Of a stretch of DNA of 64,000 nucleotides, positions 28,148-39,663 are shown piece after piece. The notes beneath the pieces were generated by a model. It was not told where the DNA came from. It did no database searches and worked only from the letters and a program-made list of their open reading frames with translations. A program made the translations under genes and the position numbers. Where the stretch lies: positions 13,534,001 through 13,598,000 of the forward strand of contig CM051515.1 in assembly GCA_028015205.1 (NCBI GenBank), given 5' to 3'. This DNA is from Mytilisepta virgata. Lineage: Eukaryota > Mollusca > Bivalvia > Mytilida > Mytilidae. Within the stretch, counting starts at the first letter, position 1; every line of letters begins with the position of its first letter.

Positions 28148-28510
28148 CCAATAGTTTCTATTCTGCATACCTTACTTTTTTAAATACTTCACCATTCCAT
28201 TGGGGTTCAATGCTCAACTATGATCAGATTCAGATACCATGTTATCTTGGTAAGTCCCTCGTCCACATCAAATGCCGTCTATTGATTGCAGGAGGTAAGC
28301 CCTTCCCCCACATCCAATGGCATCTCTATTGATTGTAGGAGGTCAGCCACTTGTCCACTTCACCATTCTTCAATCAACTTTGTCTAACCTATTAAAAAAA
28401 CACCAAACTTTGAACTTGTCAGTCAATGAAATGGCCATACTGTACATCACATTTATTTCGGTATTTTGGGATATGTTTCATGTGTTTCATTAGATATTAC
28501 ATCTTACAAC
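28148..28510 (+). repeat. Array copy 17, truncated long edge variant
   Basis: Starts like every copy but carries the same 'actatgatcag' and extra minisatellite unit as copy 1. It stops after 'ttacatcttacaac', where unrelated sequence begins. It also has a local duplication, 'tttcatgtgtttcat', near 28476. Confidence 0.9.
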
Positions 28511-28741
28511 AATGTCGTAGTATGATAGTTTAAATGGTTTAGAAAGACGAAATAAACAATCGCTGAGGACTGAAAGGAATTAACTTACCTAAGTTAAATT
28601 ACTGACTGGCACCACCTGAGAACAACGATCGTAACTTTGACAATTTTGAAATCGTCGGAAAAATAGAGTTATCAAAAAATTCAATTTTCCTTGAATTTTC
28701 AAGTGTCGAATAATTAGCCGTCCAATAATTAGGGTTATTAC
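28511..28741. other. 231-bp non-array segment breaking the array
   Basis: Sequence with no match elsewhere in the window, inserted between array copy 17 and the decayed array flank. Its right end, 'ggttattacggta', follows the paired words 'gtcgaataattag' and 'gtccaataattag', which resembles a DNA-transposon terminus. No clear target duplication is visible. About 0.78 kb of monomer is missing across the junction, so an insertion-deletion or recombination event is as likely as a simple insertion. Confidence 0.5.
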
Positions 28742-30290
28742 GGTAAGGTAACTATTACTCAAATGTCTTTAAATTTTTCATTCAAAATTTGACAAAAATT
28801 ACCAGAAATTTCTAACGCTCTTCCTTTTGATGCAGAGGCAACCCTTAGCTGAGGTTGGATACCTGTTTGTTTTGTTTTGATTTTTGATTGTTGTGCTTAT
28901 TAATTCATCATTATATCTTTAACCAGTTTTCCAATATTTTGATCTCGAGCACAGATGATGAGTTGTCAGTCAATGGAATGGCCATACTGTACATCACATT
29001 TATTTCGGTATTTTGGGGTACGTTTCATTAGATATTACATCTTAAAACTTACTGAACAAAAGTGGTCTTGCTTGATCTTCTACAGAAAGTATGTATAGGT
29101 TGTCTTCTTTTTCCTTCAAATCATCTAACAAGTGATTACATTTTTCATGGTTCTGAAATGCACTACAAATGTTTACATTTCATATACTGATGAAACAGTT
29201 GAACAACTGACTCTAGTCATAGGACCACTTCAGGACCTAGTTCTAACTGGTTGAGTAGTTTCACACAGGTGGATTTTCCCAAACTGTTAGCTTCTTATAT
29301 TAAACTAAGTTAACTTTTAATAGCTGCATATCTTGATTGATGATACATGTATAAATCAAATGACATTAAAATAAGGCAGCCCATCTAAGGACCATTGCAG
29401 TCAAGTTTGATGCCAATTGGGTGATCTGTTTCAGACAAAATGATATTTCTGTTTCTGTTTCAATGCTAAATTAAGATTAGCTTCAAAGACCATGTTCTCT
29501 CGGTAAGCTCCTCAGCCACATCTAAAACATCTGAGGAACATTGCAGTCAAGTTTGATGCAAAATGGTTGATCTGTTTCAGACAAAATGATATTTCTATTG
29601 GGTTTTAATGCTAAATTAGGATCAGCTTCAGAGACCATGTTAACTTGGTAAGCTCCTCAACCACATCTAAGGATATCTCTATTGATTGAAGGATGTAAGC
29701 TCATTGGCCACATCCAATGCCGTTTGAATTGATTGCATAAGGTCAACTCCTTGTTCTCCATTCTTCAACCAAGTTTGTGTAACCTATTAAAAAATCCTCT
29801 TACTAAGTTGTCTGTATCATCATGGTTCTGAAATGCACTACAAACAATTATATTTTATATATTGATTAAATAGCTGAACAACTGAGACCCTAGTAAGAGG
29901 ACCTAGTTCCAACTGGCTGATCACGAGTGGTTTCACACAGGTGGATTTTCCCACACTGTTAAGGCAGCTATTAAACTAAATTCACCTTTAGTAGCTGTCT
30001 TGGTTGTTGGTACAAACCAAATGAAAGTTTGAAATCATGCCATCTGAGGACCATTGCATTCACATTTGATGCCAAATGGGTGAGCTCTATCATACAAAAT
30101 GATATTTCCATTGGAGTCCAATGGTAAACATATCAGCTTCAGAGACCATGTTATCTTGGTATTAAAGCCCCTCCCCCACACCCAATGCCATCTCTGTTAA
30201 TTGCAGGAGGTCAGGTCCTTGCCCACATCCAATGCTGTCTCTACTGATTGCAGGAGGTAAGCCCTTTTCTACATTCTATACAATTTTACT
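28742..30290 (+). repeat. Decayed array flank with shorter-period units
   Basis: Recognisable but diverged monomer pieces. Module D (about 28950-29215) runs straight into module E ('aggaccacttcagg'), then E-type units recur at about 29399, 29542 and 30057 with minisatellite pieces ('ttgattgaaggatgtaag', 'aattgcaggaggtcagg'). Spacing is ~143 and ~515 bp instead of 1640. These look like older units from before the present monomer. Confidence 0.8.
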
Positions 30291-31160
30291 GAAATAGAGA
30301 AAACTTCTCTAGAGTACTGAAAATGTATTTTTAAAATTAAAAAAAATTGTAATGATTAAGAGATGCCAAAATCGAAAACATCATTTCAGTTAACCAACAC
30401 AAACACATAATTTACACAAAAAATTACTTTTTAAAAGATTAACTTTATTTGATCAAAATATTTGTCATCTTTTAATATGTCCAGTGTCGTAAAATGGCAG
30501 GACGCGCGCCAAACTTAAGAAAACACTCCGCACAACAAAACTCAAAAAAACAAACCTAGAACAAACCATAACTGACAACATAGGAAACAACAGGTCAGAG
30601 AAGTATAGTCTACAGGTCAAACATGTCTAATTTATTTTTTAAGTCTTAAAAATAAACTATCCTTTTATCAATAAATTTTTTAATACTTATTTGACTTGTT
30701 AATAAAAAAAAAGTGTTGTGTTGGATCCATGAAAAAAAATGATCATTTAAGTCTGAGCATCAACTTAATCAAAATAACAGTCTGTGATATATAAAAATTG
30801 GACAAATAAATCTAATTTAACTGTTTCGAAGATTTTTCCTCTTAGCGACATCACAGACTTTGTCAAATGCAATCATGTTCAAAATACTCCTATTAACATT
30901 TTTCGTTTTTAATTTAAGATTTAAAGATTTTTTTTTCATACTTAAAAAAAGTGAAATTGTGAAAATTTAATTCTTTATACCAATTTTGATGCACGTGAAT
31001 TTACGACTCATCGGTTGTGCTCAAGGCCCAAAAAATTGAAAACCAAAATAAGTCCAGAAAGTTAATATAAATGTAAAATTTTGATTTGAAATAAAAATTT
31101 TCAAAAAGGAAATATTTAAAAAAGCCTATAAATAAGCAAAAAATATGTTATCAAAAGTGG
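30291..31160. other. A+T-rich spacer, nothing recognised
   Basis: Long A/T runs, no ORF of note and no internal repeat I could define. Confidence 0.5.
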
Positions 31161-32155
31161 CTAACCTTCTGTGATCAACACAGATTACATTAGATGTGGG
31201 CAAGGAACTCATCTTTTGTAATCAACAAGTATTACATTAGATTTGGGAGAGGGGCTAACCTTTTGTAATCAACAGATTACATCAGATGTGGGAGAGGGGC
31301 TAACATTCTGTAATTCAGATGTGGGAGAGGGTCTATCCTTTTGTAATCAACAGATTACATTAGATGTGGGCAAGGAACTCATTTGTAATCAAGGATCACG
31401 TTAGATTTGGGAGAGGGGCTAACCTTCTGTACTCAACAGATTACATTAGATGTGGGCAAGGAATTCTTCTGTAATCAACAAGGATTACATTAGATGTGGG
31501 AATGGGCTAAACCTGTAATCAACAGATTACATCAGATGTTGGAAAGGGGCTAACCTTCTGTAATCAACTGGATTACATTAGATGTGGGAGAGGGGCTAAC
31601 CTTCTGTAATCACAGATTACATTAGATGTGGGAAAGGGGCTAACCTACTGTAATCAACATTACATTAGATGTGGGAAAGGTGCTATCCTTCTGTAATCAA
31701 CAGATCATACATCAGATGTTGGAAAGGGGCTAACCTTCGGTAATCACAGATTACATCAGATGTTGGAAAGGGGCTTACCTTCTGTAATCAACACAGATTA
31801 CATTAGATGTTGAAAAGGGGATAACCTTCTTTAATCAACAGATTAAATTAGATGAGGGAAAGGGGTCAACCTACTGTAATCAACACAGATTACATTGGAA
31901 ATGGGAAAGGGGCTAACCATCTGTAATAAAACATTATTACACTTGATGAGAAAGGGACCTTACTAGACTAAAAACAAAAAAATAGTGTAATCCACAAGAA
32001 TTACTGTGGATAAAAGAGGAGCTAACCTGTAATCAAGACATATAAAATTACTTGGGAAATGAGATGACCTTGTGTAATCCATATATCTGGAAGGGGATAA
32101 CCCTCTGTAATCAGAACACATTACATAAGATTTGAAAAGGTACCAACATTCTGTT
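31161..32155. repeat. Minisatellite, ~44-46 bp unit with an internal GTAATC/GATTAC inverted pair
   Basis: About 22 copies of 'ggctaaccttctgtaatc', 'aacagattacattagatg', 'tgggagagg'. Each unit has TGTAATC followed 2-6 bases later by its reverse complement GATTACA, so every unit can form a small cruciform. Units decay towards the right end (after ~31960). Confidence 0.9.
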
Positions 32156-32345
32156 AGAAAAATCTGGATACAGAGTTGGGAGGGATGAAAAAAAAGCCTT
32201 CTGCAGTGGGTATTAGGTTTCAGAAATCTACAGAAGGCATCTTAACGTGAATGGAGCATGACATTTCCAATCACGTTACCCACTATGGTCCGCGGTCAGG
32301 CTTTATGACCTGACAACCCTCAGTGAGAGGGCTTCCCCTATCCGC

Positions 32346-32412
32346 CACCTGGGGACGCGCTAGGTAGCTCTATGGGTTGAGCTCCTGTAAGGCCAATTCA
32401 AGTTAATTGATA
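32346..32412 (+). repeat. Possible tRNA-like head fragment (SINE remnant)
   Basis: 'ggtagctctatgggttgagc' resembles a tRNA D-arm with an internal A box, and 'ccaattcaagttaa' could be a decayed B box. No acceptor stem pairing is evident, so a functional tRNA is unlikely. The G+C-richer stretch 32260-32350 before it may belong to the same element. Confidence 0.25.
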
Positions 32413-33980
32413 GATTATCATTCCCTACATCATTTCTCCCTGCCAAACATTGAAAACTATACATGTAAATAATTTAAATACTCCCAGCATCCCCATATTG
32501 TTCTTTTTCAGTAGGGGTGCATGATAATTTATCATTTAACTTAAAATGGCCTTATCCAGGTTCCTAGTCAAAGAATTGAATAATACCAAATTTACATTAA
32601 AAGAAGAATAAAGACTAGCAGCTCCAAAAGCATGTTATACTCAGCTAGATTTCACTTGTCTGCATCAAAAAAATTGTGAAATGTTTGAAACATTTATTTC
32701 AAGAGGCTAAGTACAGATTCAGATCTGTAAGTAAATTTTCTGGACAGACTCAGCACACATAATTCAGTTGTCCAATAGTTCGGAGTATTTAAGCCAAGAA
32801 TTTATAGGATATGGAAAGTTACCAGTATCGATATGTGCAATTGATCAGTAGTATTTCCTCTATTGCAGAGACTATATTACCCATCCAAAAGTAGAGATCT
32901 CAGATCGATACTGAAATTGAAAGTGATACATACAATTAAATTCTGTACCCTATCAAGTTACAACTACAGTCAAACCTACACCTCTATATAGCAAATCACT
33001 GTCTATAAAAAGCACTGTAAAAATGTCCCTCTTATGAACAAAACTTGTAAAAATTAACATCTGTATAAAGGGCACCTGATCATAAAGGTGACATTTCTTC
33101 GTCAACGTGGGTGCCCTTGTATCATGACATTATAGTCAATATAAAAAAACACTGGTCCCAGACATCTTTGATCGGAGGTTTAATTAGAAGTGAATCTTCC
33201 CATAGGATGGACTCAGTGCAGTAAATTCAATATATTTTAAAGTTTGTTATGGACACAAAACATATCTTCCTCCACAATTTCCTTCTGCTGACATTCTCAA
33301 TAAATAGAAACATGATGCAAACAGTTGATTAATACATTAAAGTATATACATGATTATGAATCAATTTGCTATTTGTCACTATAGGGGTCGACTTGAGAAT
33401 GTCGCAGCATAAAAAAGAGGTCCAGCCTCTTGTAGAATGTACTGGCGCTTCAAATACATGCCTGGCCAAGAGTGCTCATAAAATTTACTGGCCTTTAAGA
33501 TATAGGGACTATTAATTGGAAGTGATTAATGAAAGTAACCAATCAGAAGCTATGGTTTACACTGGTGTAATGTTGAATCAACCACATTTGAGTTGAAAAT
33601 AAATCGTATCCTCTGGATTTTTCACAGGTGCTATCAAAAATTTTAATTCAAAGTGTATCATCCAACCAAGTGATAAAACTTTGTAATGACAAAATTCAAA
33701 ATCATTTAGATACACAAGAAATGTAAATTTTGAATCTTTTTTTTTATAAAGATCATTAATAGATTTTGATTAAATTAGCTTAAAATTTTTAATTTCATAA
33801 AGGAAGTCAAGATAAAATCTGTGGATTCAATATTGCTATCACCTTAATGTTTTTTACCCCATGGTGCCAAAATATTAGCTGGTCCTACAAATTCTGGTTT
33901 TTGTTTGTCAGCACCTTGTAAGGCCATGTGTGTTTCATATTACATCAATTTTCAAAATAGGGTAGGTACCCTACCTAAAA
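32413..33980. other. A+T-rich spacer; one transposon-terminus-like stretch near 32966
   Basis: No gene is visible. At 32966-33120, 'cagtcaaacctacacctc' followed by 'tataaagggcacctg' and 'gtgggtgcccttgtat' resembles the end of a small DNA transposon, but I cannot find its partner end. Confidence 0.35.
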
Positions 33981-33982
33981 AC

Positions 33983-34905
33983 AAGAGTGGACACACTAAA
34001 TGATTATCTGATAACCAACATTGCAAGTCACAGGAAAACGAGTTAAAAGAAATACTACGGTAGTAGTAATGGTCGGGCAAAATTTGTCTGAAAAATCTCA
34101 TGCATGTCATTCAGGCCAAGGTCAGCTAACAGTTCTCAGACTAGCATGTACACACTAAGAACTATCTACAGACCAAATATGCTGGGTCTAGGTATTAGTT
34201 GACGAGAAAGACTTAAGAAACTTGGATGCAAGTCACTCAAAATAACAATCCAAAGATACTAATATTAGATATAGTAATTTTATACTATGCTGTATACGAC
34301 GCATTTCAAGGAGTTACCTCTCATCAGAAGCATTAAAACCGAAACATTTGGAAGACCAAAAACCAAACTTATTTTAAAACAAGAAGTACTCATAACCAAA
34401 AATACCGAAATAGGAAGCCAAATTTCAGCTAAGGAGATCTACCATGTGCAATACAAGGAATGAACCATTAAAATGAGGTCAAGGTCCAGAGACAAGTGTC
34501 ATACTGGATTGTTCCTACTAAGAACTATCAATAGACCAAACACGGTGGATCTAGGTATTACAGTTTCTATCACAAAATTGTAACAAGTCATTCAAGCATG
34601 AAACTGAGGTAAGATCCAGAGACAAGCAGACTGTCAGACTGGCATGTGCCTACTAAGAACTATCTTTATTGACCAGATATGCTCAAGGAATAGATAGTAC
34701 AGTAGCTAAAAAAATGGACTTTTAATCACGAAAATGTGAGGCAGTTCACTCAACCATGAATTTGAGGTCAAGGTCAAATGGCACATGTCAGACTGACATT
34801 TACCCAGCATCAACAATCTATTGACCAAATATGGTGGGTCTATGTATTATAGTTGCTGAGAAATTGACTTAACCACAAATTGTGACATATTTAGGTTAAG
34901 ATAGT
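33983..34905 (-). repeat. Bivalve-type interspersed element, inverted relative to the 37957 copy
   Basis: Begins 'caagagtggacac', the reverse complement of the end of the 37957-38573 element ('gtgtccactcttg'). It then holds repeated units with 'ctaagaactatc', 'gaccaaatatggtgggtcta' and 'gaggtcaaggtc' at about 34157, 34517, 34652 and 34808 (units of roughly 135-180 bp). No coding capacity. Confidence 0.7.
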
Positions 34906-35199
34906 GACTACAAAATAAAGTTCAGTACAACTTCACTTACGATTTTGCAGAATCAATCTGCTGGGAGTCAACAACAATCCCAAAACAAAAACCTAATTTT
35001 TCGTCAGTTTTTCAAATTTCATCAACAATAGGTGTTTTTTAATCACGGAAAGTTATAGATAATAGAGATGAGGTACCTTAGGATATCCAAGATGCATTTC
35101 AGATATGTCTAGAATCATTTTTCTTATAAAAATGAATTGAATCAATATATCAATGAAAACAAAATAATTACAAAATTTAGGCATTACAACTGCCACCAG

Positions 35200-35565
35200 G
35201 GGAAAACAAAGACCAGTAACTCAAAACTACAGGAATTTGTGAAGTTTGGTTACAATTTTTTTTCTTAATTCTGTTTTATTGAATGAGAGTAATTATACAC
35301 CACAATTTATGTTCACAATTAAGGTAAGGTAAAATTTTAATTACTGAAAGTACTCAAATAATGAAATGATTTTTTTTTTTTAGTTATCCCCCTTTTCACA
35401 CCCGATTTGTATTTGTTTACAAAAGGAATTGCAGAATTTTAACATATTAACACAATTTAGGGGAAGTTAATGTTTAATATAACATAAACTGAAATATGTA
35501 TATTCCAAAACTTCTGTAAATTATGAAATCTTAGTTCTAATGCCTACAAAATTAGACAATGTATA
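35200..35565. repeat. Dispersed A+T-rich repeat, copy 1 of 3
   Basis: Shares its order of words with 51150-51530 and 51640-52055: 'ggaatttg...aagtttggtta', 'agttatcccccttttc', 'gttaatgtttaatataacat', 'atgtatattcc', 'ttatgaaatcttagttctaa'. Identity is modest. No ORF is shared. Confidence 0.55.
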
Positions 35566-36161
35566 AAATTGTATACATTTGTATATAAATGTGTACATAC
35601 TGTAAAGATATACTATAAAGCCAACTTCTGGAGCACTATCAATGCCAGAATACATGCTAGAAAAACTAGAGCAGGTATCGCTCACCTGGACTATGGCCAA
35701 CTTGACTGGCAGCCAGTAAGTGGAACATTGCTGTCAAGTTCCAATTGGCTAACTGGTTTCAAACAAAATCTTTTAGTGAACTTTCAAATTAGTTCCTATG
35801 TTAAACTAAGTTTGACTCTGGTGGCCATCTTGGATGATGGGCCAAGTTATCGGATATACTTCTGAAAGATGATCACCTAAGGACCATTGCTGCCAAGTTT
35901 TGCTCCAATTAGCCAAGTGGTTTCAGAAAAAAAGATGTTTAACCCTTTAACGTTCGTACCAGTCAAATTTGACCGGTAAACGTTCAACGAGTAGTATCTT
36001 TCCAACAAAAACTTGATAATTGCCTCAATACTCAACGGATTTTGGCCAGAAAGGGCTTGATTTAAAGCCAATAATCTCCTTTTGCACATGATTATAATTT
36101 TATAAAAATATGTGTTTGTAAGACAAGTTTTTATGGTGTAAACGCTGCTACACTTATTCAA

Positions 36162-37955
36162 TTTTCATCTGCAATTTTACAACGATGTCCGATGTACTTG
36201 AAGCGTATATTCTCAGTCGTTTGATTAATAATTCACAATATGAAAAGTGTATTCTAAAGTGCAGAAAAAGACTTTTATTCTGATATAATATATCTTAAAA
36301 AGATCCAGATTTATCATTTTTGTGGATGAAATAATCTAGTTAATGCAGAGGAATTCTCTCGTTTTTCTCTATCTTTTCAATTTACGACAAATTTTCAAAA
36401 TTGCAAATCGAAATAGGAAAATCTAAATCGAACATTTTTTTCTCCATATTATAAGCTTTGCAAAACACTTTTGTTTTCAGATATTGACCCTTTGATGGCG
36501 TTGCAACTGCCGGTTAAACTTAAATATTTGTCGCAGCGTAAATAGCTTTCCGGAGATCAGTTTTCAGATTATTACGACGTGCCGACTTTTGAACCGACTT
36601 ACATGTGCGTTTCAACTATTACGCTCAAGAATGTACGATTAATCCAGTGAAGTTAATTAATTTCCAAGTGAAAATGGCTGTAAATATTGCAAACGATATA
36701 TCCTGTATGAAGAGTAAGAGGACTCTCTTCATTTGTTGCTGAATCACGAAATAAACGATCGCGAAGAGAAAGAAAATGAGAAGATGGTGATTTTGTTCCA
36801 GTTATAATAATGGGTAAAAGTATATTTTTTCTCATCGATAAATGTAATCTTGTATTCAAAATCAAGCGTTATCTCCCAAAGCACATACAGATATATATAT
36901 CAACCAAATTACATTTCATAAGCACTAAAATAGTAAATATGAAGTAAAAGCTTTTAAACTATGGGAATTTTGAAAACATTTCATGAAGAAGGTATAATGC
37001 TGAATCAAATTTTAAATCCTGGTACCAAACTAAACTTTTAAAAGTAACAAAATACATATATCTTCATATTTTTTCTTCTTCTGTAAACATATTGTTTACC
37101 ATGAGAAATGTAATAGAAAAAGAATACTTTATGCAATTCATTTTATAATACAGGATACTGTATTTCTAGGAATGCCAATTTTGGTTATTGTGATGCTCAC
37201 CATATCTTGATTTTACACTTGACTAATTAAATAAAAAAAACCAATTTCTAAATCCGAGAGCTCTGTATTATGGTTTTTTTTTTATTTTAAATAAAATATA
37301 TTACGTACATGTATTACACCAGTCAACTTACACTTTATAGGAGCAACCATAATTTATCTATTTATTAGGAAGGTGCAAATTGATCCTGGAAATTTGGTCA
37401 TGTTTTTTTTGCAGTACCTATGATCCTGTATATGATTGCATATATTATTTTTCAAAATATATGTCAAAGTAATTTTTAATCCAGAATTTGTTCTTTGCAT
37501 TCTAAAACTTAAATTCTTTAATACAAATAATGAAATTTGGTGCATTATTTCCTTTTAAATTCCTTTCCCTTCCATAAATATCAAATACATAAATAAATAG
37601 CCATACATGTAGTTAAAATGTACTATAAAACTTGTAAATTATTAATTATTTTTTAATGTAAATGTAAATATTAAGTTATGTTTTTGTGTTTTGTTTTTGT
37701 TCCCCCCCCCCCCAAAAAAACATAAATTTTGCATATACTGAGCACATACAAGGAACCATTCTGTGGTATATTTAGAAACTTAATTTGGTAAAATCAGTTG
37801 TATGTGACATAAGTGGTAAGAATTTGTTAAATGGTGGTGTAGCCAAATAACATTTGCAAGAAGTAATGTATTCGTGTATGCCCATTTAAATACCTGCAAA
37901 ATGATACATGCATTCTTTCTTGAAATATAGTAAAGGATATGTTTTTATAGTTTTC
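36162..37955. other. A+T-rich interior of the piggyBac-type insertion, no gene identified
   Basis: Contains one acceptor-like site, 'ttttgttttcag' ending at 36480, followed by a 20-codon open run to a TAG at 36545 (reads IDPLMALQLPVKLKYLSQRK). It also has a C-run/A-run at about 37703-37721. I cannot assign any of it to a family; the open run could be chance. Confidence 0.4.
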
Positions 37956-37956
37956 G

Positions 37957-38573
37957 TCGAGCCTGCGACAGAAGTCGCAGAAAGCTCGACACAGGGATAG
38001 TGATCTGGCGGCGGCGTTAACTAACTTCTTAAAAGCTTTATATTTTAGAAGGTGGAAGACCTGGATGCTTTATACTTTGTATATAGATGCCTTATGTTAC
38101 GAAGTTTTCGTCTGTCATATCTACATTGTCCTTGACCTCATTGTCATGGTTCAGTGACTACTTGAAAAAAAAGATTTTTTGTAATGTTAATTTCTCTCTT
38201 ATTATGAGTAATAGGATAACTATATTTGGTATGTGCATACCTTACAAGGTCCTCATCCCAGTCAGACAGTTTTCAATTGACCTCGACCCCATTTCAAGGA
38301 TCAGTGAAGAAGGTTAAGTTTTGGTGGTCAAGTCCGTATCTCAGATACTATAAGCAATAGGTCTAGTATATTTGGTGTATTGAAAGATTGTAAGGTGTAC
38401 ATGTCAAACTGGTAGGTTTCATCTGACCTTGACTTCATTTTCATGGTTCTGTGGTTATAGTTAAGTTTTTGTGTTTTGGCCTGTTTTTCGAATACTGTAT
38501 GCAATACGTCTGATAGCATTTACTTTCATTAGAAATACACGACAGGCGAGACATTTTTGAGTGTCCACTCTTG
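37957..38573 (+). repeat. Bivalve-type interspersed element with GTCGAGCCTGCGAC head
   Basis: The head, 'gtcgagcctgcgacagaagt', folds on itself ('gcgacagaagtcgc') and is followed by 'ggatagtgatctggcggcgg'. Then come two to three ~170-bp units ('ccttgacctca', 'catggttcagtgac', 'tatatttggtatgtgc'). The end is 'ggcgagacat', 'tgtccactcttg'. It is non-coding and looks like a non-autonomous element with tandem core units. The small ORFs here on both strands are translations of the repeat. Confidence 0.75.
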
Positions 38574-38578
38574 TAATA

Positions 38579-38774
38579 ATTTATTGGTGGAAGTTGGAGA
38601 AAACCAATGATCTATGTCAGGAAAACTGGCAATCCCTGTCAATTTAGATAGGAGTCGAACAGTCACTATACCACAAGCTGGATTAAACTCACACATTCAA
38701 CAGACTAAGTGATTATAAATAGACAACCAACCTAGACCACTCAGCTACCGTGGCCACCCAATATATATTTATTG
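38579..38774 (-). mobile_element. Diverged tRNA-derived SINE, same family as 42070-42333
   Basis: Read on the minus strand it begins GGGTGGCCACGGTAGCTGAG, with an A-box-like TAGCTGAGTGG, a decayed B box (gtttaatcc), and the same body as the younger copy ('ttgacagggattgccag', 'cattggttttctccaac'). An 8-bp word, 'atttattg', flanks it (38579-38586 and 38767-38774) and may be the target duplication. Confidence 0.65.
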
Positions 38775-38843
38775 ATGATAAAATCCAAGTAATTTTCAAA
38801 CTGCAACATAAACTTTAATAGTTAAAGACACGATATGTTGTAA

Positions 38844-39151
38844 GGGAGCAACCATTTGATTTTTAAGGGGGGGGGGGGGGGGGGGGGGGGCAGGATCATA
38901 TTTGAAATAAAAAGGCAGGACCAGGATTTTGGCAAAGTAAAAAGACTGCTTTAAGTGTGAAAGAAAAATGCAGGATCTGTGTCAATCAGCAAATTTTTGA
39001 GTTTCAATGAAAATAAAAGTTTAGGCTGCATAGCCAGCGAGTAAATAATCCAGAACCAAATTTTCGACGGGAGGATCAAACACTTAATTTACTGTTTTCT
39101 ATGAGATACCCTCCCCCCTACACACACCCTAAAAATCAAATGGTTGCTCTC
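38844..39151. mobile_element. PIF/Harbinger-type MITE, 308 bp, TAA target duplication
   Basis: Ends are GGGAGCAACCATTTGATTTT and, on the other strand, GAGAGCAACCATTTGATTTT, a 20-bp inverted pair with one mismatch. TAA lies immediately outside both ends (38841-38843, 39152-39154), as expected of the Harbinger superfamily. The interior has no ORF and carries a run of 24 G (38867-38890), with the matching C-rich stretch 'cctccccccta' near 39111. Confidence 0.85.
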
Positions 39152-39589
39152 TAACTGTGGAAAAGGACTGGTAGTTCTATAATTAAATTAAAGTTTATAA
39201 ATGCATGTGTCGTTTTCAGATACTGTTCAAGAGTTTTCTGCATACATGTAGAAATAATAAAATTTAAGCTATATTTCAGCCATCAAATAGAGTGAAATTT
39301 ACACTTCATTATTCTAAAATTTTAAAAATAATAACATTTATTCTGCACATTTACAAAATCAGTCCGTATATTATTAACAGACACTTATTTTATATGCATG
39401 TACTACATTGCAATGTTTACATAGTCAGATTAAAGTACATTTGTAATACAGGCAAAACATTATGTCTTTCAAAAAATCACATTCAACAGTATAAATGTAT
39501 GTTCATGTTCATACTGCTTCAGTGAAGTCATAATAAGAACGAGTCTTGGTCATTCAGATTTGATTTTTATAAAATTCTTTGTTTTTCAG

Positions 39590-39663
39590 AATGTTATGTA
39601 GACCTAAGAAAGTTGTGTGAAATTTCAGCAAACCTTTCAAAGCTTAACGAGGCTTTCATTTAA
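39590..39663 (+). CDS. Candidate terminal exon (unrecognised)
   Basis: A good splice-acceptor sequence, 'ttctttgtttttcag' (ending 39589), is followed by an open frame from 39592 reading CYVDLRKLCEISANLSKLNE then AFI and a TAA stop at 39661-39663. The composition is protein-like and hydrophilic, with two cysteines. I do not recognise the family and see no upstream exon. It lies within the piggyBac-type segment, so it could be captured host sequence, a decayed element gene or chance. Only a transcript or a homologue could settle it. Confidence 0.25.

Larger units (their letters stand above)
1876..28510 (+). repeat. 26.6-kb satellite array, 1.64-kb monomer, 16 full copies plus one partial
   Basis: Using the anchor 'ccaataaagtttctattc', copies start at 1876, 3565, 5204, 6845, 8486, 10127, 11762, 13403, 15040, 16679, 18318, 19957, 21596, 23232, 24873, 26509 and 28148 (partial). 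Spacing is 1689 for the first copy, then 1635-1641. Interior copies differ by only a handful of substitutions and small indels, so homogenisation or amplification is recent. The monomer has an internal order: a short ORF-bearing segment, module D1, two diverged core-repeat units (E), a ~48-bp minisatellite, a unique A+T-rich segment, then module D2, a near-duplicate of D1. No transposase, RNA gene or conserved ORF is visible in the monomer. Its cellular role, if any, is unknown. Confidence 0.97.

Noticed and set aside
1876..32155. CRISPR array
   Set aside because: Repeats are direct tandem units without short unique spacers, and the DNA is clearly eukaryotic in character.
32346..32412. Functional tRNA gene
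   Set aside because: No acceptor or anticodon stem pairing; only A-box-like and weak B-box-like words.
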